A stretch of 64,000 nt of DNA from Aquisediminimonas sp031376385 (GTDB lineage: Bacteria > Pseudomonadota > Alphaproteobacteria > Sphingomonadales > Sphingomonadaceae), in NCBI GenBank assembly GCA_031376385.1, contig JANMDQ010000031.1, positions 24,187 to 88,186 on the forward strand. The letters are read 5' to 3'. A program made the position numbers and the translations under genes. The notes under the pieces were generated by a model that was not told the origin of the DNA, made no database searches, and saw only the letters and a program-made list of their open reading frames with translations. The first letter of the stretch is position 1; every line of letters begins with the position of its first letter. Below are positions 51,884 to 59,741 of this stretch, piece after piece.

Positions 51884-52054
51884 ATGTTTAAAGTGTTGAG
51901 GAAATTGACGGCTGACTCGCGCGGCGCGACCGCCGTAGAATATGGGCTGATCATTTCGCTGATCGTTGTCGCCATGGTCGTGTCCCTGAATGGCGTTGGC
52001 ACCAAAACAGGAAGCATGTGGAACAATATCGCGACCACAGTGCTCGCCCACTAA
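51884..52054 (+). CDS. Flp family type IVb pilin (first copy)
   Basis: A 56-residue Flp-type prepilin: a short basic leader (MFKVLRKLTADSRG) cleaved before ATAVEYGLIISL, the conserved Glu/Tyr of Flp pilins, and a hydrophobic helix. Mature subunits polymerise into tight-adherence pili. The ATG at 51884 follows GGGGG. No tad/cpa assembly genes are in the window. It is 116 bases from the second pilin gene. Confidence 0.88.
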   Translation: MFKVLRKLTADSRGATAVEYGLIISLIVVAMVVSLNGVGTKTGSMWNNIATTVLAH

Positions 52055-52108
52055 AAATTCAGTCGGGCGTTAAGAATTTCTCAATAACTTCGCTCTAATC
52101 CGACAGAT

Positions 52109-52135
52109 GTTGTTTCGGAGCAAGTTTGAAACAAC
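52109..52135 (+). other. Hairpin in leader of second pilin gene
   Basis: GTTGTTTC (52109-52116) pairs with GAAACAAC (52128-52135) around an 11-base loop, 35 bases before the second pilin ATG. It may tune expression or stability of the downstream pilin message after the first gene. Confidence 0.4.
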
Positions 52136-52169
52136 CGGGTAGTTGAAACGACATAACAGGAGACCAATC

Positions 52170-52331
52170 ATGTCAAATTTTCGCAAATTCATTAAGAACA
52201 ATAAGGGCGCAACGGCTATCGAATATGGCCTGATTGCTGCTTTGATCGCAGTTGCTGCTGTGACAGCAATGTCGACACTTGGTACAAAGCTTGGCCAAAC
52301 GTTCAACAACGTGAAGACCAAAATGGGCTAA
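52170..52331 (+). CDS. Flp family type IVb pilin (second copy)
   Basis: A 53-residue prepilin close to the upstream copy: leader MSNFRKFIKNNKG, cleavage before ATAIEYGLIAAL, then a hydrophobic helix and a lysine-rich tail. AGGAG precedes the ATG at good spacing, stronger than for the first copy, so this may be the major subunit. A strong terminator follows 37 bases after the stop. Confidence 0.92.
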   Translation: MSNFRKFIKNNKGATAIEYGLIAALIAVAAVTAMSTLGTKLGQTFNNVKTKMG

Positions 52332-52368
52332 TCGTTTCAACCCTCTTCGGATGGTTGAACAAGATCAG

Positions 52369-52399
52369 GGCGGCGGCAAGAAATTGCCGCCGCCTTTTT
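52369..52399 (+). terminator. Rho-independent terminator after Flp pilin genes
   Basis: GGCGGCGGCAA pairs perfectly with TTGCCGCCGCC (11 base pairs) around a GAAA tetraloop and is followed directly by TTTTT. It ends the pilin transcript just before the convergent M48 protease gene. Confidence 0.95.
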
Positions 52400-53863
52400 C
52401 TATTGCTGGTAAGTTACAATCTTTACTTTTGATCCGGCACGCAGGGCATCACCTGCTTTCAATCCGTTCAGGACCTGAAAACGGTCAACTTGCATCGTTT
52501 CGTAAGCCATACGAGTCGCCAGTTTTTCGACAGTGTCGCTTGACCTCACAGTGACAACATCAATGCGGCGCGGCCTTACGTTAGCCGCTTCTTGCACAGA
52601 CAATCGCCGTACGCTTTGGAATAGGCTGTCAAATGCTGTCCGGCTGGCCGCTGGCGTTAACGAAAAGATATGAAACGCCTGATTGCGTGCAAATTCATAA
52701 GCATAAACTGTCACGACCATTGGCCCCGATTGGCCGGCAACTTCAGCTGTTGCGCGCGCGACGGGAAGTCCATTGATTGTTGTTGTATCAATTGATGACG
52801 GAGTCAAAGTGACATTATTTTGCTTCCCAATGGCCGCAAAAATATCATTGACGTAAGTACGCAAATCACCGTCATATTTTGCCCCGGCAAATGAAGCGCG
52901 CCCCGATGAGCCTGATACAGTCACAGCTTGGGGGCTGTTCACCAGCGCGAAGCCAGCAGGCGCCGTAAAGGCCAATTTCAATTCAGGATGCCGAAAATTG
53001 CGACCATCGACAACGCCCTGTTTCGGATCATCGTCATAAAGAACGCCGTCAAGCGCATTCAAAAATGCGTCACGGTTCAAGTTTTTGGTTGTCGTGGCTG
53101 TGGCAGCGGCCTTTTGCTGTGCCCGAACGACACGGCTGGCAGGATCAGGGTGCGTGCTGGCCCACTGCGGCAGTGATTTTTCATCACGACCCTGAACGCG
53201 GGAATCGAGCGACGTCTGTGCTGCAAGCGATGCCAACATCGTTGACGATGCAGTTGGATCATAGCCCGTCTTGGCAATGTACGACACGCCCAGATCGTCA
53301 GCCTGATATTCCTGCGCGCGCGAAAAACCCATGACCCAGCGCGTCGCCAATTGGCCACCCAGTTGTTGCCCGAGTTGAGCACCCTGCCCTCCGCCGAGCA
53401 ATCCCCCTAATATGGTTGCCCCCATGGCAGCCAGCCCGCCCATTTGCGCGCGTTTGCTGCGCTGCGCGGAATGCCTGGCAGCGACATGGCCAACCTCATG
53501 GCCGAGAACTGACGCCAATTCAGCTTCGTTATTCATAAGCGCCAGCAACTGCCGCGTAACATAAACATAGCCGCCGGGAATGGCGAAGGCGTTGTTCACA
53601 GGGCTGTTAATCAGCGTAATCGTGAAATCACTTTGTGAATTGGACAGGCCAGATTGAACGGCTACTTTTTGTCCGATGCCGCGCACGTAATTGGCTTGTG
53701 GACCCGCGTAAGCACCGCCAAATTCTGCCAAAATTTCTTCGTGAGCCTTGGCACCAACTTGCTTGTCTTTGGTAGTCATAGGCTGTGCGACTGGCAGTGC
53801 TTCTGGCTTTTTCGCACTAATCGCAATAAGTGCTACACCGAGCAATAACGCATGCTTCTTCAC
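52400..53863 (-). CDS. Periplasmic M48 family metalloprotease (BepA-like)
   Basis: A 487-residue exported zinc protease. The start MKKHALLLGVALIAISA is a signal-like stretch without a clear cleavage or lipobox cysteine. The HEVGH zinc motif is at residues 122-126, with the third ligand in the RAQEYQADDLGVSYIA helix. A TPR-free middle region and a C-terminal LysM-like segment (VRSSDTVEKLATRM, FQVLNGLKAGDALRAGSKVKIV) follow, possibly binding peptidoglycan. Such proteases degrade misassembled outer-membrane proteins. Confidence 0.85.
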   Translation of the reverse strand: MKKHALLLGVALIAISAKKPEALPVAQPMTTKDKQVGAKAHEEILAEFGGAYAGPQANYVRGIGQKVAVQSGLSNSQSDFTITLINSPVNNAFAIPGGYVYVTRQLLALMNNEAELASVLGHEVGHVAARHSAQRSKRAQMGGLAAMGATILGGLLGGGQGAQLGQQLGGQLATRWVMGFSRAQEYQADDLGVSYIAKTGYDPTASSTMLASLAAQTSLDSRVQGRDEKSLPQWASTHPDPASRVVRAQQKAAATATTTKNLNRDAFLNALDGVLYDDDPKQGVVDGRNFRHPELKLAFTAPAGFALVNSPQAVTVSGSSGRASFAGAKYDGDLRTYVNDIFAAIGKQNNVTLTPSSIDTTTINGLPVARATAEVAGQSGPMVVTVYAYEFARNQAFHIFSLTPAASRTAFDSLFQSVRRLSVQEAANVRPRRIDVVTVRSSDTVEKLATRMAYETMQVDRFQVLNGLKAGDALRAGSKVKIVTYQQ

Positions 53864-53902
53864 GGCAATACCTTTCCGTTTTATGGTAAATTATGTCTGC
53901 GT

Positions 53903-54850
53903 TTAGAGCGCGCCCATCGCAAGGAATTTCCGACGACGGTCTGCACGCAGGGCCTGCGGGGAAAGCGGAGACAATTGCACGAGCATCTCGTCAATCGCCG
54001 TACCCAGCGCATCCATCGCCGCATCTGGCGAACGGTGAGCGCCGCCCACAGGCTCCTTCACAATCTTGTCAATCACGCCAAGACCCAATAATTGATCTGC
54101 CGTAATCCGCATCGCCTCTGCCGCGTCAGCCGCGCGCTCGTTGGTCCGCCACAGGATCGACGCGCAGCCCTCGGGGGAAATGACGGAATAGACCGCATGT
54201 TCAAACATCAGCACCCAGTTCCCTGCCGCGAGCGCAATGGCCCCGCCAGAACCGCCTTCGCCTACGATAGCGGCGACCATGGGAACGCCAAGTTCGAGGC
54301 ACGCCTCAGTGGACCGTGCAATGGCCTCGGCTTGGCCGCGCTCTTCAGCTTGCACCCCAGGAAACGCGCCGGACGTGTCGACCAGTGTCACCACAGGCAG
54401 CCCGAACCGGTCGGCCAAGCGCATCAGGCGGATGGCTTTGCGATACCCCTCTGGCTTGCCCATCCCGAAATTATGGTGGAGGCGGCTTGTGGTGTCATCG
54501 CCCTTTTCATGGCCAATCACCATCACACTACGACCCCGAAATGTCGCCATCCCTCCCAAAATCGCTTGATCATCGGCAAAGGCTCGGTCCCCGGCCATTG
54601 GAACAAAATCAGGGAACAGCCGCGCAATGAAATGTTTGAAGTGCGGTCGATCCGGGTGGCGAGCAACTTTGGTTTTCTGCCTCGGCGTCAGCTTTGCATA
54701 AGTGTCAGCGAGAAGTTTATCAGCCTTGGTTTCTAACTTACCTATTTCACTGTCGATATTCGCGTCCGTTGTCTCTGAGGTTGTCCGCAAGTCTTCAATC
54801 CGGGCTTTAAGTTCCGCGATCGGCTTTTCAAAATCGAGGTAATTTTCCAT
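53903..54850 (-). CDS. accA: Acetyl-CoA carboxylase carboxyltransferase subunit alpha
   Basis: A 315-residue AccA: the N-terminal helical segment (LDFEKPIAELKARIEDLR) and crotonase-fold core (KGDDTTSRLHHNFGMGKPEGYRKAIRLM, GAFPGVQAEERGQAEAIA, GEGGSGGAIALAAGNWVLM) are highly typical. With AccD it moves carboxyl from biotin to acetyl-CoA to make malonyl-CoA for fatty acid synthesis. It follows xerD by 11 bases. Confidence 0.96.
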   Translation of the reverse strand: MENYLDFEKPIAELKARIEDLRTTSETTDANIDSEIGKLETKADKLLADTYAKLTPRQKTKVARHPDRPHFKHFIARLFPDFVPMAGDRAFADDQAILGGMATFRGRSVMVIGHEKGDDTTSRLHHNFGMGKPEGYRKAIRLMRLADRFGLPVVTLVDTSGAFPGVQAEERGQAEAIARSTEACLELGVPMVAAIVGEGGSGGAIALAAGNWVLMFEHAVYSVISPEGCASILWRTNERAADAAEAMRITADQLLGLGVIDKIVKEPVGGAHRSPDAAMDALGTAIDEMLVQLSPLSPQALRADRRRKFLAMGAL

Positions 54851-54861
54851 GGGATAAGCGG

Positions 54862-55755
54862 TTAAGCCCGCGAGGGGAGCGCGTCAACGAGTGGGTGAGT
54901 GCGGTTGACCAATTCAACTAACCGCTGACTATCAACGTGAGTGTAAATTTCCGTCGTCGCGATATCGGCATGGCCCAGCATCATTTGCAACGCGCGCAGA
55001 TCAGCCCCGCCCTCCAGCATATGCGTGGCAAAGGCATGGCGCAAAACGTGCGGGCTGACCCGTTCCGGCGGGATGCCCGCCGCTGCCGCCAGCGTGCGGA
55101 TGAGCTGGAACAGACGCACGCGGCTCAGATAGGATTTGCCCGATGGAAACATCCACGCACTTCCGCCCACACGGAGGGGAAGCCATGCCGATAGCGCAGC
55201 ACGGGCGCGGTCCGACAGCGGCACAAGCCGCTCCTTGTCACCCTTTCCGCGCACAATCAAAAACGGACGGTCCGGTGAAAAGGCGCGCACCGGCAGTGAA
55301 ACGAGCTCAGTCGCGCGCAAGCCCGAACCGTAGAGCAGTTCAAGCAACGCCATCATCCGCACATGTGCCACCTCCCCACCGGGCAGCAGAACGACAGCCT
55401 CAAATAGCTTTGCCATATCAGATTGCGACAGAATTTTTGGCAGCGCCCTGCGTGCCGATACGCGTGGAAGGGCCGCGGAGGGGTTGTCACTTCGCAACCG
55501 CTCATCCTCCAGAAATCCGAAAAAACGCCGTAGCGTGGCTGATTTTCGAGCCACAGTAGTGCGCGCCAGAGGATCCCAAGTCGCGGCAAGTATTTGAAGC
55601 TCCGCCTCTCCTGCTGTTCCGAGTCTGCCACGCAACTCCACCGACGAACTGCGTAGATCTGATCGATAGGCACTGATCGTATTGGCAGAGGCCCCGATTT
55701 CGGCCGCCATCATCTCCAGAAAGCTGTCGATCAGGCCGTGATCATCCCCTGCCAC
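54862..55755 (-). CDS. xerD: Site-specific tyrosine recombinase XerD
   Basis: A 297-residue tyrosine recombinase with an N-terminal SAM-like domain and a complete catalytic set: Arg in YGSGLRATEL, Lys in RGKGDKERLVP, HVLRHAFATH (His and Arg), His in LGHADIATTEIY, and nucleophile Tyr in EIYTHV. With XerC it resolves chromosome dimers at dif. Its place beside accA and near aroK marks it as the housekeeping enzyme rather than an integrase. It starts with GTG. Confidence 0.92.
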   Translation of the reverse strand: MAGDDHGLIDSFLEMMAAEIGASANTISAYRSDLRSSSVELRGRLGTAGEAELQILAATWDPLARTTVARKSATLRRFFGFLEDERLRSDNPSAALPRVSARRALPKILSQSDMAKLFEAVVLLPGGEVAHVRMMALLELLYGSGLRATELVSLPVRAFSPDRPFLIVRGKGDKERLVPLSDRARAALSAWLPLRVGGSAWMFPSGKSYLSRVRLFQLIRTLAAAAGIPPERVSPHVLRHAFATHMLEGGADLRALQMMLGHADIATTEIYTHVDSQRLVELVNRTHPLVDALPSRA

Positions 55756-55761
55756 TGTGCG

Positions 55762-57603
55762 TCAACTGCGCGAAAGGGCTTCTGCTGCGATCATCCGCGC
55801 CTCGCCTTCCATGCCAACGCGGCGGTAGGCAGAAATGACATGATAGAGCGATGAGGGCGACACGTCGGCCCAACGGTCCGCTTGCAGGCCCAAAGCAGCC
55901 AGCACCGCAACTGTCGCCGGCTCTTTCGCCTTCGCTGCGCGGTCAATCGCTTTGGTCCACACCGATTGCCGCCCCATTGGCACGTCCAAATCTTCGGCGA
56001 GCGCGTTCGCCGCATCTGGCGTCAGACGGCCCAGCCCAGCCAGACCCGCAAGAAAAAATTGCGCGCGTTTTCCGCTCAGCCCTTCATCCAGACCCGAGAC
56101 CGAGGACGATTGCAAACTCGATAGCTTCTGAGGACTGCCCACCGCAAGCAGCGCCCAAGCGAGGCTGCCTTCATCAATCTGCTTCGTCCAGCGCGCTGCT
56201 TGCACATCCAGTCCAGCCGACATCATGGCGACGATGAGTGCATCGACTGTGTCGCTCGCTTCATCATTAACGGGCAACATAGCCGCCGCACGGGCCACAG
56301 CGATCATATGAGCATAAGTTCGATAAGGACTCGTGTCTTCGGCTGCCCAAAGCGTCCCAATGGCCGTAGCCTTACCCGTCGCTGTGGCGTTGCTATAGGC
56401 GCTGCCAACCGCACCAACCGGATCAGGATCAGCACCCCCAGCCTGCTCAGCCTCATCTGAGACCTGCGCATAATGATCAACCAGCGCAGCACTCGAAAAT
56501 ACACCAAGGGCTGCTGCGATTTCGGCATCGCCCATCCGATCTTGCGCGCTCAGCAATGCCGCGCGAGACCGCCATGCACGGACGTGAGGACCAACAGAGG
56601 CCATCAGCGGATCAGGAATCTTGAGCGCCGTTGCCGTTGCCAACCCGAAGCGCCAAGCGGTGAGTTGTGTGACGCCGTCCCATTCAACCTTGACAGAACG
56701 TCGCGCGTTGCTTGCTGCACCGACGACTTTTTCTGCAAGAAGAACATCGATATCGCCTGCCTTGCCTTTATCTCTCGCCTGATCGATCAGCGCCCCAGCA
56801 AGGGACGTTTCGCCTGAAAAGGCAGAGCAAATGGCGCGCGACAGCATCCAGCTGCCATCCTTGCCTGCCAAGGGGTGTCCATCCGCCGCTGGGCAAATGC
56901 CCGCAGGGTCAGCATTGGCGAGCGCCGTCTGCTGAGCAACGGACTTGGTCCAAAGAGTATATTGGTCAGGATCAACCGCTTGCACCAGCATCCGGGCTGC
57001 GTCTGCCTCGCCCATTCGCAACAGCAGCCATGCACGGTCCGCTGCAAAATCAGCGCCGTTGATGCCGCGCGGTGTATCGGCTTGAGTTAACAGAGCGCGC
57101 CGCAGCGTGATTGAGGCCCAGCGCGATGCTATCGGAGCCTCGGCTTTCTTCATCAAATAAGAGAGATAAGGTCCAACTGACGCGCCGTAAGCCGCGGCGC
57201 CCATATCTCCGTCATCTGCCGCTAAAATGCCCACGCGAGTGGTAGAACGACGCGATTGAGCTGGCAGGTCTTGCAGAACGGCGGGAGCTAAGGCCTCTTC
57301 CTCTTCCCCCTCTTTCGCCGGGTCAGCACCTGGCAACAAAGGGTCACCGCTGGGTATTGATGTTAAAGTTCCCGAAGCCACTGACGAATCAGGGCGCAGT
57401 TGTGCGGGATCAGGATCATCCAAGCGTGGCGAATTGTCAGGGTTGCGTGGCGGCTTTGGTGTCGGTTTGGCATCTTCCACCGGATCACCAAACCCGGGGG
57501 GAAGAATAGACTCGGGGCTATCCTGGCCAATGACGGGTATCGCCACAGCAAGGACAGCCGCTCCAATCAGCCACCGGGCCTTTCCGGGATTAGCGAAGCG
57601 CAC
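55762..57603 (-). CDS. Large hypothetical envelope protein
   Basis: A protein of about 613 residues that I do not recognise. A membrane segment or signal (ARWLIGAAVLAVAIPVIGQ) lies near the start. A Pro/Asp-rich low-complexity linker (about 35-125, including an EEEEA run) follows, and then mostly short alanine-rich helices like a helical-repeat (TPR/HEAT-like) solenoid. Two or three cysteines sit near ICPAADG and SRAICSAF. It lies between a small membrane protein and xerD on the minus strand. The GTG at 57603 overlaps the end of the small gene; the frame is also open back to an ATG at 57666, which would overlap that gene further. Confidence 0.65.
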   Translation of the reverse strand: MRFANPGKARWLIGAAVLAVAIPVIGQDSPESILPPGFGDPVEDAKPTPKPPRNPDNSPRLDDPDPAQLRPDSSVASGTLTSIPSGDPLLPGADPAKEGEEEEALAPAVLQDLPAQSRRSTTRVGILAADDGDMGAAAYGASVGPYLSYLMKKAEAPIASRWASITLRRALLTQADTPRGINGADFAADRAWLLLRMGEADAARMLVQAVDPDQYTLWTKSVAQQTALANADPAGICPAADGHPLAGKDGSWMLSRAICSAFSGETSLAGALIDQARDKGKAGDIDVLLAEKVVGAASNARRSVKVEWDGVTQLTAWRFGLATATALKIPDPLMASVGPHVRAWRSRAALLSAQDRMGDAEIAAALGVFSSAALVDHYAQVSDEAEQAGGADPDPVGAVGSAYSNATATGKATAIGTLWAAEDTSPYRTYAHMIAVARAAAMLPVNDEASDTVDALIVAMMSAGLDVQAARWTKQIDEGSLAWALLAVGSPQKLSSLQSSSVSGLDEGLSGKRAQFFLAGLAGLGRLTPDAANALAEDLDVPMGRQSVWTKAIDRAAKAKEPATVAVLAALGLQADRWADVSPSSLYHVISAYRRVGMEGEARMIAAEALSRS

Positions 57604-57721
57604 TGGGATCAACCGGCTTTTCAACGCGTACTGGAACCTGTTCGCCAACGCGGCTTTGCAAGACATAGAGCAGCCCCAAAATGACGACGATCGCCAGCAC
57701 TGCTTTGATCAATTTTGACAT
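57590..57721 (-). CDS. Small single-pass membrane protein (43 residues)
   Basis: A 43-codon frame starting with ATG at 57721: MSKLIKAVLAIVVILGLLYV, then a short polar tail rich in Val/Glu/Pro, ending ALR and TAA. Residues 5-21 form one membrane segment with basic residues on the cytoplasmic side. It stands upstream of, and overlaps by 14 bases, the likely start of the large envelope protein, suggesting translational coupling. The ribosome site is weak. The regular membrane-protein pattern and the operon position are the support; no function is known. Confidence 0.6.
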   Translation of the reverse strand: MSKLIKAVLAIVVILGLLYVLQSRVGEQVPVRVEKPVDPSALR

Positions 57722-57792
57722 AATAACGCCCGTGACACTTCAGATGAGTTCCTTTTGCCCCAAGCAGGCCGCCTGTGTATAGCCCCCGCGTC

Positions 57793-58329
57793 ATGGAACA
57801 GCCACATTCCCTCTTCCCGCGCCGCTTTGATCGTCCCATTGCGCTCGTTGGCCTCATGGGTGTGGGCAAAACGACCATTGGACGGCGATTGGCGGCGCGC
57901 CTGCATCTTGACTTTGTCGATGCTGATATGGAAATTGAAGCGGCAGCGGGGCTGACCATCGCCGAGATATTTGATCGCTTTGGCGAAGACCATTTTCGCG
58001 ATGGAGAACGGCGCGTTATCGCGCGACTGTTTGATGGTCGGGCCAAAGTCATTGCGACCGGTGGCGGCGCTTTCATGAATGAGAGTACACGTGCGCTCAT
58101 GCTCAAAAAGGCCGTTACGGTCTGGATCGACGCTGACATTGAGACGCTGACGGACCGTGTCATTCGTAAAGATAATCGGCCTTTGCTGCGCGGAAAGAAC
58201 GTGGGGCAGGTCCTCCGCGATCTGGCGGCGGTGCGTAATCCCATATACGCGTTGGCCCCTATTCACGTCACTAGCCAAATCACGCCGCACGACGCCACTG
58301 TCGATGCGATATTAAAGGCCTTGCCATGA
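57793..58329 (+). CDS. aroK: Shikimate kinase
   Basis: A 178-residue shikimate kinase: Walker A GLMGVGKTTIG (about residues 20-30), the shikimate-binding FVDADMEIE and FRDGERRVI, GGGAFMNESTR, and the lid RPLL. It phosphorylates shikimate with ATP in the aromatic amino acid pathway. The start ATG at 57793 has no good ribosome site; a GTG six codons upstream is an alternative. It overlaps aroB by 4 bases (ATGA). Confidence 0.93.
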   Translation: MEQPHSLFPRRFDRPIALVGLMGVGKTTIGRRLAARLHLDFVDADMEIEAAAGLTIAEIFDRFGEDHFRDGERRVIARLFDGRAKVIATGGGAFMNESTRALMLKKAVTVWIDADIETLTDRVIRKDNRPLLRGKNVGQVLRDLAAVRNPIYALAPIHVTSQITPHDATVDAILKALP

Positions 58330-59435
58330 TAACCATTCCCGTTGGCCTTGGCGCCCGCAGTTATGACATTCTGATAGGATGCGATCTGATCGATGGTGCT
58401 GCTGCTGCGTCTATCGCCCCTTTTTGCAAGGGCAACAACGTGATCGTAGTGACCGACACGAACGTAAACGCAGCACTGGGCGCGCGATTTGCGGCAGGTT
58501 TGGCACGCGGCGGTTTGGCAGCGGATTTCATCATATTACCTGCCGGAGAATCGACCAAAAGCTGGGCGCATTTGTCCGCGCTAGTAGATGACTTGCTGAG
58601 CCGCGGAGTAGAGCGATCAACATCAGTCATTGCACTAGGCGGCGGCGTTATTGGGGATTTGGTCGGGTTTGCAGCATCGATCCTGAAACGCGGTTGCCGC
58701 TTCATTCAGGTGCCAACGACATTGCTGTCTCAAGTCGATTCGTCCGTGGGCGGGAAGACTGCCATCAATACCGCGGCGGGCAAGAATCTGGTCGGAGCGT
58801 TTCACCAACCTGCGCTGGTGCTGATCGATCCAACAGTGCTCGATACATTGCCAGTCCGCGAGGTGAAGGCAGGCTATGCTGAAGTCGTCAAATACGGCCT
58901 GCTCGGCGATTTCTCCTTCTTTGAGTGGTGCGAAACCCATGCTGCTGCACTGCTGAGTGGTGACCGTGATGCGCAGATCAAGGCTATCGAAGCCAGTGTC
59001 CGCGCAAAAGCCGCAATTGTGGAGGCGGATGAACGCGAGACCGAAGATAAGCGTGCTTTGCTCAATCTCGGCCACACGTTTGGCCATGCATTAGAAGCGG
59101 AAATGGGCTTTTCTGACAGGCTTCTCCACGGTGAAGGCGTGGCGGCGGGAATGGCCCTCGCCTTCCGCTTTGCCGCGTCGCAGGGGCTTTGTGCAGCCCA
59201 AGATGCTGCGCGGGTAACGGCACATGTGAAGACTGTGGGGCTACCTTATGATCTTGCCTCGGCAGGGGTCTCCGCGTCAGGAGCGGCACTTGTGGATCAT
59301 ATGATGCATGATAAAAAAATGTCCGGCGGCGTGTTACCTTTCATTCTGCCGCGCAGCATCGGCGATGCTTATGTCGACCGGGCGATTGCGACAGCGGACG
59401 TTGCGGCATTTCTCGATTCAGACGCGGCGGCTTGA
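58326..59435 (+). CDS. aroB: 3-dehydroquinate synthase
   Basis: A 369-residue AroB with NAD-binding GGGVIGDLVGFAAS, PTTLLSQVDSSVGGKTAIN, KAGYAEVVKYGLL and the zinc-ligand regions LNLGHTFGHALE and LLHGEGVAAGMALA. It converts DAHP to 3-dehydroquinate, an early shikimate-pathway step. It is coupled to aroK. Its 3' end overlaps the convergent DUF423 gene by 18 bases. Confidence 0.95.
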   Translation: MITIPVGLGARSYDILIGCDLIDGAAAASIAPFCKGNNVIVVTDTNVNAALGARFAAGLARGGLAADFIILPAGESTKSWAHLSALVDDLLSRGVERSTSVIALGGGVIGDLVGFAASILKRGCRFIQVPTTLLSQVDSSVGGKTAINTAAGKNLVGAFHQPALVLIDPTVLDTLPVREVKAGYAEVVKYGLLGDFSFFEWCETHAAALLSGDRDAQIKAIEASVRAKAAIVEADERETEDKRALLNLGHTFGHALEAEMGFSDRLLHGEGVAAGMALAFRFAASQGLCAAQDAARVTAHVKTVGLPYDLASAGVSASGAALVDHMMHDKKMSGGVLPFILPRSIGDAYVDRAIATADVAAFLDSDAAA

Positions 59436-59741
59436 GTAGGCAAACCAGAGCCAGCCGCCAATCATCAATACGCCGCCAATGGGCGTGATTGCGCCAAGCC
59501 AACGGGGCAGACCAAGCGCCATCAGATAGAGCGTACCTGCGAAAATTCCGCTGCCCGCGATCAACATCCAAGCGGGCCGACGCGCCTGACCCGTGATCAC
59601 CAGCGCTGCAACGACATGGATCAGTTGATAGAAAGCCCCGGTCTTCAGCCATTCCGCCGCTTGAGGAGAAGCCCCGTGCGCGCCGAATGCGCCTGCTGCA
59701 ATCGCCAGCGCCGCGCACAGAGCCGCCACGATGCGGATCAC
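59418..59741 (-). CDS. DUF423 family membrane protein
   Basis: A 107-residue inner-membrane protein with four hydrophobic segments and the DUF423 signature GAFGAHG near residue 17, plus GSGIFAGTLYLMAL. The function is unknown (YgdD-like). It starts with GTG in a GTGA overlap with the antiporter gene. Confidence 0.88.
   Translation of the reverse strand: MIRIVAALCAALAIAAGAFGAHGASPQAAEWLKTGAFYQLIHVVAALVITGQARRPAWMLIAGSGIFAGTLYLMALGLPRWLGAITPIGGVLMIGGWLWFAYSSRRV

Noticed and set aside
52600..52650. CTGTCAAATGCTGTCC as a second Pho box
   Set aside because: It lies inside the M48 protease coding region and the period is 10 rather than 11 bases, so it is a chance match.
54862..55755. Tyrosine recombinase as a sign of an integrated element
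   Set aside because: All features and its place next to accA fit the housekeeping XerD; no attachment-site repeats, phage genes or composition change are visible nearby.
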